Under the pieces are notes generated by a model. That model had not been told where the DNA came from. It saw only the letters and a list, made by a program, of their open reading frames with translations, and searched no databases. This document shows, one piece after another, positions 24,701 to 33,590 of a stretch of DNA of 64,000 nucleotides (position 1 is its first letter; each line of letters starts with the position of its first letter). The position numbers and the translations under genes are program-made. The DNA comes from Diadema setosum (Eukaryota > Echinodermata > Echinoidea > Diadematoida > Diadematidae), in the NCBI GenBank assembly GCA_033980235.1, contig CM067066.1, positions 31,142,680 through 31,206,679 of the forward strand, given 5' to 3'.

Positions 24701-27700
24701 ATCAGCTCCCATAGATTATCTCTTGAGAGTTTATTAGAGATCTCACCAGGGCATCGATGAGCACTGTCGCCCCATCCTCACTCTCTGTGAGGGTATCCAC
24801 GTCTGTCATCTCCTGCAGGAGGTTGATGACTGCAATGGAGATGTCTGTGTTCTCGTGGCCAATCAGCTGCAGCAGCGACTTTGTGGCGTTGAGCTCCTTG
24901 AGATGGTGGTACATGTCCGGGACTGTGGCGATGACGTGAAGTTCTTGGATGACGTCATTCAACTCAATCTCTGATTCCATGAACCTTTGCAGTGGTGACA
25001 AGAAAAAAGGAAGGTTATGTGACTAAAGTGAAGTCATCCATTTGTCTCAATGTATAGGCCGTTAGAAAACTTGACTGATGTACATTTATCTGTAACAACG
25101 GAGTAAATACAGCTCCTTGTTCCACATGATTGTCTTAATGAATTTAAGGGAACCCTTGAATGTTACATGTTGTTGACAATTCTAGAATATACCATTCACA
25201 AATGTGTTTCTGTTAAAAGCTATGAGGGAAATAAAGGAAATACATCTGAGAAAGATCTGAGTGAAGCTAGATCGGCAATGAGACATATACATTCTGTATC
25301 ATCATCTAAATTTCAAATGGCCTTTAAATATAACACTCTGCTGGAACATCAGAATCATAAACTTGATCATGATGATGTATCAGCTGTGAATCTCACTTGA
25401 CTGAACAGATTGAAAATTCCCACACCCTTCCAAAATAACACTGTTGCTCTGACTTGAAACAGGACTTCACATGTACTTATATAAATGCATTTGCTAGATT
25501 ATAAGCACAGCTCACACCATAATATAAATCTCTGGGATACGATTAAATAATTTATTTAAACAACAACAAAAACTCTTAAGGGGTGAATCTTGGTAGACTT
25601 TGATTACCTTTTACTTCACAACCTCATCAAATTTATTATCTATACATTTGTCACATACACCACATGAGAGAAACCTGCAAAGTCACTTGTAAGCCAGCCC
25701 CCAAATGATTGACTTGTAACAATGAAAATAATGCCCTCATTGAATGAATGACAGCTGAAATATTACTTACTTTTCTGGCAGGTCTGGAAACTTTATTCTC
25801 AGCTCCTGATTCCTGTAAACCTTTTTCTCAAATGACAAGATGAGTTTGCGCAGACTTGTATCATCCAGCGATGGAACCTAGAGGATGCAGAATAATGATG
25901 AAGAATAGATAAGTTACGTTTACAATTTCATGTAATGCATGTATGTTCTCAAATGAATAGAACAACACTGTGGAGTCAGTAAACCATCTTCTCGCTAAAA
26001 ACTCACTTCTTCTCATGTATGATGAACAAGAGTATTTGCAATCTCTGGAGCAAATTATTCCAGCAGCACACACACAAAAAGGGAGAGGAACAAAATTTGA
26101 AGGTCTAGGGTTCTTTTCTTACCTCTGGTTCTTCCTCCATCATCTTCATGATGCGCTCTCTCTCTTCTTCGCTTATTCCACTCGGGAGCTGAGTCTCATC
26201 TTCTTCCTCTTCCCTTCCTCCTCTTCCGCCTCCAGGCTTATTCTTTTTCATCTTTGGAGGCTCCACCACTTCCTCCTGCAGTCTGTCATCTCGGGAGCGC
26301 TTCAGGGATGGCTTGTCAGGCTGCATAAGGTTTGGTGATTGCAAAGTATGCCAGCAAGTCAGAATGGTGTACAAATTTTTATCAGTTTTGCAATGACATT
26401 AAAACCAGCCACTACAACTTTTGGTAGAACAGCATGATTAGGTGTCTCACAGAGTCCCCTTTTCATTTCTTAACTAGAAATGTCGCTGTGGCGACTGGTA
26501 TGCCTCCGCCATACTGCATGGTTCTCCGAATAGGTCTATAGCACAATGTCTTGACAATGTGTGATGACAGTTTCACGTAACTGGCAAAATATTAAAATAA
26601 CAGGTTTGTCACAAATGCATTGAGTGTTCACTTTCTTTGAACTAGGTTTTTTTGGATGAATGGCTACACTGTCTAAGAATGCAGGTATTTGGGGATTTGA
26701 GGATTTATTTGGTAGTTCATGTATACACCAAGTTTCAAGAAAATACCTCCAGGCATTGCATAGATATAGGAGAAATAGTGAAATTTTGACCTTGACCTTT
26801 TGACCTTTGACCTTGAGCATGTGCGCCCAAAAGTTGATAGGCACAACTTCGCCCACTCATACATATACATGCCAAGTTTCATTAAGATACCTCTAACAGT
26901 TTTTTTAGATACGCTGTCCACAAAATTGATTATGGACGGAAGGACGAACAACCCGAAAACATAATGCCTCCGGCGACACTTTGTGGCGGAGGCATAAAAA
27001 CCCTGTCCATACTCTTCACTTTCAACTCTAATAACTTTGGAAAGGATGAATCTACTGCCTTGAAAGTTGGGATTATTCATCTACAGAATATGTTAATAAA
27101 GCACACCTAATTTCAGCTTAATCTGATAATCCCTTCATTGTTGTTGCTCCGGAGCTTTACATCCTGTTTTTGTTCCATTCACAGCACAGCTAGCGTGGCT
27201 TCGTAAGAATTACGCGCTTGAATAGACCCATACTTCAGAGCCTCTATTCTCAGTTCACATTTTCCATAGTGTGTGCTTTCTTTCCAATATTAGGATAGGT
27301 TAGGAGAGTCCATTTGATTAAGTTTTACATCATTTTAAAGCTTAAAGTCTGCTCTTTCAGAATCTGCTCTTGACTAAAAATCCATGTCTAGCGACTTTTT
27401 GTTGGTTTTGTGATGCAGGGTCACATATAAACTCACTCTTTTGCGCACACTGCTTTACATAATCTGAACTGAGTTTGCTATCTAATTTTATGCAAACACG
27501 AAGATAAGTATCTTTCAAGTAACAAGAAGCTTAACAGGGTAAAACAAAGAATGAGTTCATGGTTTTTACTAGTGAGCAGCAACAGCAAAGTTATGTCAAT
27601 GCTTCTCAACATCTGATTTGGTTCAAATTTACAATAATTGTTATAAGTTAGAGAACGGTTATTTCCTGTGATGCTGGTGCAAAGTGGTAAAGTGGAATTT

Positions 27701-28990
27701 GAGAGATCTAACTTGTTACACAAAAAACAAAAGTGCATTAGTGCCCACAGATTAATCAGCCTACCATTGGTATTGGTCTGTTTTCAATAAGACAGTATAG
27801 CTCTATACAAGATAATTTTTAGACGAGTAAAGCAAGCTGCCCATGATTCGACTATAACGCTGTCCAAAATTCAACCACCTGCTACATGTAAAACCTAGAT
27901 GCGTTTGTGTTGTGTGGGGTTGAATTTTGGCATGGGGAGGCCGAACCTTGGCATTTTTGCTTTATTCTGCCTGTTTGTCATTAACCATTAATAGCCATGA
28001 CTTTAGTGACCAGCACGAGTGCAAATCTGAATAACATGCTGATTCTAGCTTTGGCTGCCTCTCCGTACAGGTCTGAGGCTGAGCTGTCTGTAGGCACCAA
28101 TAACATAAATCTGCCAAGGCAAGGGAGACAAAATTGGAGGCTGCTAACCACATTAGACAGGTGGCCACATAACTGTGACCAGCCCAAATAAATGCATACA
28201 GTGTAGCTCCCACAGTAAAACTGTGTAATTATTAGGAGCGCCCCGGGGCTGGTTAGGGGCCATATTTGTTTGTGTGCATTTAATTTCATGAGCGCCAAGA
28301 TTCACGAAATTGAAATGCACACGAAAGTTCTTGTCTACACTACTAAGATCTATATGCATATATCATATGCATTGAATGATAGTAGCAATTCGCGAAAATT
28401 TTGTGCCGCAAAAAAGGCTGTCAGCTCCAATTCGCGAAAATTTCATGCCGCATAAACTAAATCACGTTTTAGTAACTTTTTTTAACAGTAAACTTAAACT
28501 TTTAAATTACCAATGACAATTGAATGTGGGTCTTTACAACATGGCTTTTCTCTTGGGGGCTGCGATTTTTAAGTGGTCGCTAGAGACTCTCACTCTCTTT
28601 CAACCTCCCTGTAACAGTTAGGTAGCTGGTCATGTGCTGGTCTACTAACTGGTAGGACCGTCTAAAATATGTGGTAGGCTCTAACCAGCTGGTAAGGCCA
28701 GGTCATGTAGATAAACCTCATAATACCTTAATCATGTTAATAGACCACACACGTGCACACACATGCCTATAAATTTAGTATAATAATATGAAGACCTGTC
28801 TACCACACCAATCTGTTATACGTGGGACTGAAGACAATGCACCCGAGCAATAGACATTCATGCCATGACAAGGTTTGTTATTGAAATGCTTCAAGTTACG
28901 TCCAACTTAAATGAAGCCGGATTTACCAAAAGGCACAGAAATATGCAATGAATCTGTTACCTGGAAAGCCAATAAATCTGTGATATCCAT
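15683..28990 (-). CDS. CTNNBL1: CTNNBL1, beta-catenin-like protein 1 (12 coding exons, 566 aa)
   Basis: Armadillo-repeat nuclear protein associated with the CDC5L/PRP19 splicing complex; in vertebrates it also binds the deaminase AID. The joined exons give 566 aa (human protein 563). Residues 1-76 are a charged tail with basic, NLS-like KRSRDD and KMKKNK clusters. Diagnostic family stretches follow: ELRIKFPDLPEKFMESEIEL (about 102-121), ENTDISIAVINLLQEMTDVD, GELDGIDALLQQLA, GEGLQLMNLMLREKKQSRHS, HSALKVLNHAMTG, KVDRLMELHFTYLG, RRLREGDIIDDD and RLDAGLFTLQ, ending EKQRLLTLINRF. All 11 introns are GT/AG and the phases are consistent. Start choice: MDITDLLAFQ corresponds to the human MDVGELLSYQ start. 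Introns carry several inverted-repeat elements. The gene is head-to-head with BBS10. Identification is firm; only the UTR limits are unknown. Confidence 0.97.
16477..16655 (+). repeat. Dispersed repeat CAGGGCTGCAC..., copy A (CTNNBL1 last intron)
   Basis: A ~180-bp sequence with repeated ACTGGTC words and poly-T tracts. It is present again in opposite orientation at 52081-52257. Ends: CAGGGCTGCAC on the left, CAGGGTGCAGTGTTGTGATAT on the right. Confidence 0.7.
16738..16951 (-). CDS. CTNNBL1: CTNNBL1 coding exon 11 (aa 467-538)
   Basis: RRLREGDIIDDDQEDEYYIQ, RLDAGLFTLQLIDYTILELC, then LLNMRGGTITDIRHVVR. An open frame on the opposite strand here is an artefact of this exon. Confidence 0.95.
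17602..17780 (-). CDS. CTNNBL1: CTNNBL1 coding exon 10 (aa 407-466)
   Basis: EHVCSIIAALFRNVSGSHLQ through KVDRLMELHFTYLGRVQACD and KIEREKQ. Donor GTTTGA is weak but phase-consistent. Confidence 0.94.
17973..17999 (-). ncRNA. Hammerhead-ribozyme-like core within a repeat (CTNNBL1 intron 9)
   Basis: On the minus strand the sequence reads CTGACGA, then a helix GATTCT/AGGATC around a GCT loop, then GAAA. This is the order of the conserved hammerhead core. One extra A sits before the helix, and pairing of the other two stems is unclear. A flanking GCCT/AGGC pair brackets it. It may be only a repeat-family motif (Penelope-type elements carry such ribozymes), so activity is not claimed. Confidence 0.35.
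18387..18565 (-). CDS. CTNNBL1: CTNNBL1 coding exon 9 (aa 347-407)
   Basis: EKKQSRHSALKVLNHAMTGA through DILGLRSLFPLFMKTPKRVK and GDSEHE. Donor GTATGG. Confidence 0.95.
19057..19205. mobile_element. Hairpin element with GGGGCCCGTTTCATAAAA ends (CTNNBL1 intron 8)
   Basis: The left end (GGGTCCCGTTTCATAAAACT) and right end are inverted copies. The match continues through TTGTCATCAGTGACAA. The element abuts the 5' splice site of CTNNBL1 exon 8. Confidence 0.85.
19217..19365 (-). CDS. CTNNBL1: CTNNBL1 coding exon 8 (aa 298-347)
   Basis: YFKKHDPTNGEELEMMENLF through GEGLQLMNLML. Its donor (GTTGGT) lies only 11 bp from the tip of a hairpin element at 19057-19205. Confidence 0.95.
20289..20347 (-). 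CDS. CTNNBL1: CTNNBL1 coding exon 7 (aa 278-297)
   Basis: Short exon encoding NRILLGELDGIDALLQQLA. The donor GTAAGTAA contains two overlapping GT options; the first keeps phase 0 with exon 8. Confidence 0.93.
21034..21198 (-). CDS. CTNNBL1: CTNNBL1 coding exon 6 (aa 223-278)
   Basis: IIENMAEFRPEMCPDAAQQG, then LMQWLLRKLKPKVPFDANKL, then YCSEILAILLQDTE. Donor GTAAGT. Confidence 0.95.
21518..21702. mobile_element. Hairpin element with CCAGGGCC..CGTTGC ends (CTNNBL1 intron 5)
   Basis: Ends CCAGGGCCCCGTTGCAAGAA and the complement of CCAGGGCCTCGTTGCTAGAA. The inner arms are rich in TTGCAA. Same tip family as 12648-12806. Confidence 0.75.
21795..22146 (+). mobile_element. ~352-bp element with ATATGATG/CATCATAT ends, copy A (CTNNBL1 intron 5)
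   Basis: A second copy in opposite orientation lies at 51540-51890. Shared landmarks are GGTACCGTAGTACCCCGG near one end, CCACTCGAGGACAG / CACTGCACTGCACTG-type repeats and a GCTAGC palindrome in the middle, and GGTACCCCGGGATACC near the other end. The sub-terminal GGTACC words are inverted relative to each other. No coding capacity. Confidence 0.8.
22218..22872. mobile_element. 655-bp element with ~32-bp inverted ends (CTNNBL1 intron 5)
   Basis: The left end begins ACATATCGTCGCCGGTCACA and the right end is its complement, with one mismatch over about 32 bp. The CGACGAATC word next to the tip recurs inside (about 22449-22467). CpG and TCGA words are far more frequent than in the surrounding intron. 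Non-coding. Confidence 0.8.
23439..23750. mobile_element. Hairpin-tipped element GGGCCCTGTTTCATAAAGCT (CTNNBL1 intron 5)
   Basis: The ends GGGCCCTGTTTCATAAAGCT are inverted copies. Next to them, TCGTAAAGT.. and TGCATAACTTTATGAAAAGC arms pair less well. The interior is ordinary AT-rich sequence, so this member is a longer version of the hairpin family. Confidence 0.75.
23782..23875 (-). CDS. CTNNBL1: CTNNBL1 coding exon 5 (aa 192-223)
   Basis: LEEQVCATLVQNLDRLDDTV then KEEAEGIHNTL. Ends in phase 1 at a GTAAGT donor. Confidence 0.94.
24747..24984 (-). CDS. CTNNBL1: CTNNBL1 coding exon 4 (aa 112-191)
   Basis: Begins FMESEIELNDVIQELH and ends GATVLIDAL. The first armadillo-type helices. Donor GTGAGA. 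Confidence 0.96.
25771..25877 (-). CDS. CTNNBL1: CTNNBL1 coding exon 3 (aa 77-112)
   Basis: VPSLDDTSLRKLILSFEKKV then YRNQELRIKFPDLPE and a split Lys codon. CTCTAG acceptor and GTAAGT donor. Confidence 0.93.
26123..26320 (-). CDS. CTNNBL1: CTNNBL1 coding exon 2 (aa 11-76)
   Basis: PDKPSLKRSRDD through the acidic KMMEEEPE. Acceptor TTATGCAG, donor GTAAGA. Low-complexity Glu/Gly/Arg tract in the middle, as in vertebrate homologues. Confidence 0.9.
26453..27426 (+). repeat. GTCCCC..GATGCAGGGTCAC repeat, copy A, split by a nested insertion (CTNNBL1 intron 1)
   Basis: It matches 61966-62622 in the same orientation: GTCCCCTTTTCATTTCTTA at one end, CAACTCTAATAA and GAATATGTTAATAAA..TTTCAGCT inside, and GTTGGTTTTGTGATGCAGGG at the other end. 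In this copy the sequence is interrupted at 26472-26997 by an AGGTCA/CCGT element. Confidence 0.75.
26472..26997 (-). repeat. AGGTCA/CCGT interspersed element, copy 2 (short, CTNNBL1 intron 1)
   Basis: Truncated 526-bp copy on the minus strand. It has the opening hairpin (complement of 26963-26994), only a remnant of the CCGT run, one AGGTCA-rich body segment (about 26793-26816) and the CTAGAAATGTCGC end. It is nested in another repeat, which shows the insertion order. Confidence 0.8.
28961..28990 (-). CDS. CTNNBL1: CTNNBL1 coding exon 1 (aa 1-10)
   Basis: Encodes MDITDLLAFQ and is followed by a GTAACAG donor. Too short for ORF scans; assigned by its match to the human N-terminus and the phase-0 fit to exon 2. 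Confidence 0.85.
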
Positions 28991-30120
28991 GGCTCTTCAA
29001 GTGGTGAAGTTCTTCGGCCTGAAAGTACCAGCGCAGTAGTTGCAGTGCAATGCCAATACACGGTAATAGCTGTCCGTTCCAGCTGCCATTATAAGCCAGG
29101 CCTGGCTAGAGCAGCATGAACCACATACACACACGTACACACGCGGGCCCGGTACGGGTGGTCGGGCCACCACGCACGCACCACCGCCGCCGCAGCCGCG
29201 GACACTTCGCGGTGCTGCTCGTAGAGAGTGATCAACTCAGTGGGAGCTTAGAGCTTGATGCCCAACATTCCAGCAACAATTGTTACAGTGCATACTACGT
29301 ACTTGGCTAGCTGGTGGAAGGCTCGCTGATGAACTCGCAGGCAAGACTGCCATTCCCAAGCATCTGGGTTCGTGTTTTACAGGAGTTCTAACGTTAGATC
29401 TGCCTGTCTATATTTGCAGCCTCGACTTTTTATGAAATCGAGCCAGCAGCTAGCAGCTAGTGTACATAAAGAACTATCTGTGAATCATGATCAAGATGTA
29501 GATTCTAGATGAGCTAGAGGTGCCAATAGGCTAGACAGAAAGATCCGTCTCCAGAGGAGTCTTTTATTTTTATTGATGTTATAACTCTCCTCTGTAGACA
29601 TAGGAGGGAATCTGTTGAGCCAGACGCAGTCTCCGCAGACCAGATACAGACCGATTTTTCGGTCAACCTATATATTGTAGGCATACAGTACTTGGTACTC
29701 CAAATTCCTACCAAGATGAATTTAGTCTGATACTTTAAAGTGAGTGCGGTGTAACTGTACTATGTAAAAAGGAAAGGGAGATTAGGAGAAAAGAAGATGA
29801 TAAATACAATCACCAAAATCAAGCTCATCTGTTCATCTTAACCTGGCTGTATATTAATATAGAACCTACTGTAGATGGGAGTTTAGCTGTGCTGGATAGC
29901 AGAGCTAGAGCCTTGTGGGAGGACGGAAGTTATCGTTAATTTCTTTATGTTGACAAACGACAATCTGAATCATCCATTGTTATTCCTGTAATATTCTTTC
30001 TCCAAACACTCATTTTTGTGATTATTTCAGTATTTTAGTGTCCAGATAATTTACCATGCATATTGTATAATATACTCTTTTAACAATTCTTTTCTTTTGT
30101 AGTTTGCTGCTCTCATCAGA
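28991..30120. promoter_or_regulatory. Head-to-head spacer between CTNNBL1 and BBS10, probable bidirectional promoter
   Basis: Only 1,130 bp separate the two divergent start codons. The sequence includes a GC/CpG-rich patch at about 29138-29225, in otherwise AT-rich surroundings. A good acceptor (pyrimidine tract then GTAG at 30101) lies 19 bp upstream of the BBS10 ATG, so BBS10 has at least one non-coding 5' exon inside this spacer. That exon's donor could not be fixed. Confidence 0.55.
30102..30120 (+). other. BBS10: BBS10 5' UTR part of the coding exon
   Basis: The pyrimidine-rich TTCTTTTCTTTTGTAG ends at 30101, giving a 19-nt leader before the ATG. The last 18 bases are in frame and open, so an upstream coding exon cannot be fully excluded. 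Confidence 0.55.
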
Positions 30121-32016
30121 ATGGCCAAGGAAGTGGTCATAAATGTGCAGTCATCCCTGGCAATATGTGATTCACTGACCAATCTTCTTGGGAAGTCATT
30201 CGGCCCCAATGCCTTGCAGGTACTGTACACCACCTCCACCGGAAAGGTCCTGATCACCAGTGATGGCAGCACGATCCTCAGGGCTACGAACGTTGCTCAT
30301 CCTGTCGGATGCTGGCTGATCAGTAGGGTTGTGAGCTTCCACTCACAAGTGGGCGACTGTGCCAAGTCTTACATCTTTCTCATCAGGGAGGTTCTGGAAG
30401 GAATTTGCCAGGAATTCGGCTCAGTGAGCAAAAACATGGATAGGAGAAGCCATCATGTTAGCAGGGAAGAGATGCATGATCTAAGACGTGCACTGTCAGA
30501 CATGTTGCATGGATGTTTGCCAAAGCAGATTCTCCCGTCTCTGCTCCAGGAATCGTTTGATGCTTCACAAGTAACTTTGGCAGACTTCCACAACCTTGGA
30601 GAAAATGTGATACACACGCATCTTGCTGGAAAACTAAGTCCAAAGCAGAGTAAGTTCTTCTCTTCCATGTTGTGGAATTTTGTAACACGTAATGCCACCA
30701 ATGGCAGCATTTCGGCATTGCAAGAGGCCACCCAAAATATAGTTGACAATTTTGATGTGGCTGTCATGGAAGCAGCAGGGTTGCCTATTGAGTCTTCACA
30801 TATAGAGAATGGAGTGATATTGAGCAGGGATGCAGTCAATCATTTACAAAGAAGAGAAGGGGATGCTCCGTGCAGTGTTGTGATCTGGGGGTGTGATCCC
30901 TTCAAAGCAGTTCCGGCTTCAGTCTCCACTTTGTCAGCAAGAACTGTATCGGGCCTCGTTCACACCATGCAGTATGCCCGTGTGCAGGCTAGGAAGTTTG
31001 TGGATTTGCTAGTGGAGAATAATGTCAGGGTGGTGTTGTGCTCTGAATGTCTTTCAGCAACATCACTGTCGCTTCTTCAGAGGGCATCCATCACTGTTGT
31101 TCATACCATCCCTCTCGAGGAACTCCTCAGACTCAGCCATGTTGTAAATGCGCAACTTTTGTATGAAGTCCCCACTGAATTACAGTCTGCAATGATTTTT
31201 TCTGCCCTTGACGTCAAGCAGGTGCCAGTTGGTTCCCGTAGGTGCACAAAAGTTCTACTCCACTCTTCTCTAGGTGTGTGTCATCTCCTCCTCTGTGCAC
31301 CAACTGAAGGTATGTGCAAAGTACTTGCCCAGTCTGCACTGAACTCAGTCAAGGTAATCAATGCATGGCTTGCTTCCAGCCAAGAGGTCTTCAATCAGTG
31401 CAGTGATATCACAACTGGTTCTTCAAAACCCCTAGAGACTCCTACAGATGCGGTGCAGAAACGTTCAAATTCACATGCCTCAATGGATTGTGAGCTAACT
31501 GTACACAGAACTGGACATGGTTTTAGTGGGGAGCTAGCTGGTACCGCATCTGGCTCCTGTGAGCAAAGATTAGATGAGAAGCATGGTTTGCTAATCCCTG
31601 GTGGAGGATCAGCAGAACTTCTTGCAAGTAGACTCCTATACCAACAGTATCTCAGTCACCGTGACAACCAGTATCAATCTCTGGCAGAGAAAATTGTTGC
31701 CAACGCACTGCTATGCATACCTAGGACACTCCACCAGAACTCCTTTGCTCACGGCTCCAGGGACAGTCACTCCTTTGTGAAGATCTTGGAGCAGTATTTT
31801 GGCGATACTTCTCGAGGGCTGGGGATCGAAGGCAAGGCAGGTCAGCTGAGCGCCCTAGGAGAGAGAGGGGTGTGGGAGCCGACAATGATAAGGTACTTTC
31901 TGTGGTGCAGTGTTATCGAGACTGTCATTGAACTCCTCAAGATGGATGCCATTGTGCCAGTGCTAAAGATTGGATCTACTCTGGATGCAACCAAACTGCA
32001 AGATGAGGATAGGTGA
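30121..32016 (+). CDS. BBS10: BBS10, chaperonin-like Bardet-Biedl syndrome 10 protein (631 aa, single coding exon)
   Basis: Group II chaperonin-related protein. With BBS6 and BBS12 it works with CCT in assembling the BBSome, the ciliary trafficking coat. N-terminal equatorial-domain features are visible: FGPN at about 27-30, TSDGSTIL at about 46-53 (CCT: NDGATIL-like), and GDCAK at about 78-82 where true chaperonins have GDGTT. The catalytic motif is therefore degenerate, as in BBS10 generally. The C-terminal part has LLIPGGGSAELL (about 490-501) and EKIVANALLCIPRTL (about 522-536), which align with human LPVGGNFEILL and IIANALLGIPKVL. At 631 aa it is shorter than human BBS10 (723), mainly in the variable middle. 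Human BBS10 has an intron within the coding region; here the coding region is uninterrupted. Start: the ATG lies 19 bp after a splice acceptor, and the frame is open back to it, but homology begins at this Met. Confidence 0.92.
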   Translation: MAKEVVINVQSSLAICDSLTNLLGKSFGPNALQVLYTTSTGKVLITSDGSTILRATNVAHPVGCWLISRVVSFHSQVGDCAKSYIFLIREVLEGICQEFGSVSKNMDRRSHHVSREEMHDLRRALSDMLHGCLPKQILPSLLQESFDASQVTLADFHNLGENVIHTHLAGKLSPKQSKFFSSMLWNFVTRNATNGSISALQEATQNIVDNFDVAVMEAAGLPIESSHIENGVILSRDAVNHLQRREGDAPCSVVIWGCDPFKAVPASVSTLSARTVSGLVHTMQYARVQARKFVDLLVENNVRVVLCSECLSATSLSLLQRASITVVHTIPLEELLRLSHVVNAQLLYEVPTELQSAMIFSALDVKQVPVGSRRCTKVLLHSSLGVCHLLLCAPTEGMCKVLAQSALNSVKVINAWLASSQEVFNQCSDITTGSSKPLETPTDAVQKRSNSHASMDCELTVHRTGHGFSGELAGTASGSCEQRLDEKHGLLIPGGGSAELLASRLLYQQYLSHRDNQYQSLAEKIVANALLCIPRTLHQNSFAHGSRDSHSFVKILEQYFGDTSRGLGIEGKAGQLSALGERGVWEPTMIRYFLWCSVIETVIELLKMDAIVPVLKIGSTLDATKLQDEDR

Positions 32017-32190
32017 GACACATTTTAGGTAATCTCTTTCTTTCTCCTATTAAAAAAAAAAGAAAGAGATGCAGCCTCTATGACCACTAGAGATTAATTA
32101 CTGAATGCCAGGAGAAAAAAATGAAGATGCAGCTTAGGAATATTTGTAGAAATTTTAATGCAATGACTGTATTCAAATTTATATCTTTCA

Positions 32191-32196
32191 AATAAA
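32191..32196 (+). terminator. Candidate BBS10 polyadenylation signal
   Basis: AATAAA 175 nt 3' of the BBS10 stop, with T-rich sequence about 35 bases further on. Confidence 0.5.
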
Positions 32197-32522
32197 AACC
32201 ATGTAAAGATGTTGCAATGGATGAATATCCTGGTCTTTTTTTTAACTTTACTACAATTATGAATTTTGTTTTGTAGTTGCAGTATGGTTAGATTCACTCT
32301 TATTTGGTGTGTAGGACAAATCATATTCAGAAATACATGTAATGATATTAGATTTCATATCAGTAGTAATAATGATAATGATAATAATGCTGTATAGGTA
32401 ATAATAGAGATGATAGTGATAACAATGATAATAGTGATAGTAATAATGAAATTACTAATGATAGTGCTTTCATCATACTCATCTGTGATTTGTAGAGAAT
32501 TACCTGTGAACACATCACATTT

Positions 32523-33590
32523 TTATGCCTCCGCAACGAAGTGGCCGGAGGCATTATGTTTTCGGGTCGTCCGTCCGTCCGTCCGTCCGTCCGTCCGTCC
32601 GTACGTCCGTCCGTACGTCCGTCCGTCCGTCCGTCCGTACGTCCGTCCGTACGTCCGTCCGTACGTCCGTCCGTCCCGTTTTGTTTTTGTCGATATCTCA
32701 AGAACCATGTGGTGGTTTTACATCAAACTTGGTATGAGGGTATATCCTTGGGGGATAATACTTTGTGTGGATTTTAGGGTCACAGGGTCAAAGGTCAAAG
32801 GTCACAGGTTATTTTGTGAAAAAAAATTGAAATTCCACATATTTCTCCATATCTCGCAGATGGTTCAAGGTATCTTCATAGAACTTAGTATATATGCTTG
32901 TACCGATGGGCAGTGATTATCTAGGGAAGTTGGGGGTCATAGGTCAAAGGTCAGGGGGGTCAAAGGTCAAGGTCAACTCCTCAAAATATCACTACTTTCC
33001 TTAAAATGCAATATGCCTGAAGTTTTTTTTTTTTTTTTTTTTAACTGGATGTATGGCATGTATTACCCAATATATATTTTTTGGGAAGTTTCTTGCCAAA
33101 AGGTCAAAGGTCAAGTGAAAGTGCTAAATTGCACTTTTTCCTCCATATCTCGAAAGTAACTCAAGGTATCATCATGAAACTTACATATTTATGCATGTTC
33201 TACCTAACAGTGATTCTCTGTGGAACTGTGAGGTCAACGGTCAAAGACCAGGTTTAGATAATGCTATTTTCCCATTTGATACTGAAATTATACTTTTTCT
33301 CAATACCTTGAAAATTACTCAAAGCATAAACTTATAAAAGGGTCAAAAGTCAAGTAGAAATCATTAGTTCCCCAAATACCTGCACTCTGACATTTGAATA
33401 ATTCATCCAATTGAACCTAGTTCTAGGAAAGTGAACATTCAGCACATTTGTGGCAAACCTGTCATTTTAATATTTTGCCAATTGTGTGAAACTGTCATCA
33501 CACATTGTCAAGACATTGTACTATAGACCTATTAGGAGAACCATGCATGATGGCGGAGGCATATCAGTCGCCGTAGCGATATATCTAGTT
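32523..33590 (+). repeat. AGGTCA/CCGT interspersed element, copy 3
   Basis: Opening hairpin ATGCCTCCGCAACGAAGTGG at 32525-32555, then a long CCGT/ACGT microsatellite (32568-32676), then AGGTCA-rich body segments (for example 32785-32810, 32940-32970, 33100-33115). It ends in GGCGGAGGCATATCAGTCGC and CTAGTT. The CCGT run creates long Ser-Val-Arg-Pro open frames on one strand and Asp-Gly-Arg-Thr frames on the other; these are not genes. Confidence 0.85.
32568..32676. repeat. CCGT microsatellite inside copy 3
   Basis: About 27 tandem CCGT units with scattered ACGT variants. Much longer than the equivalent tract in copy 1. Confidence 0.9.

Noticed and set aside
32523..32777. Long open frames of Ser-Val-Arg-Pro or Asp-Gly-Arg-Thr repeats on both strands
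   Set aside because: They are translations of the CCGT microsatellite, open in several frames at once, inside a mobile repeat. Not genes.
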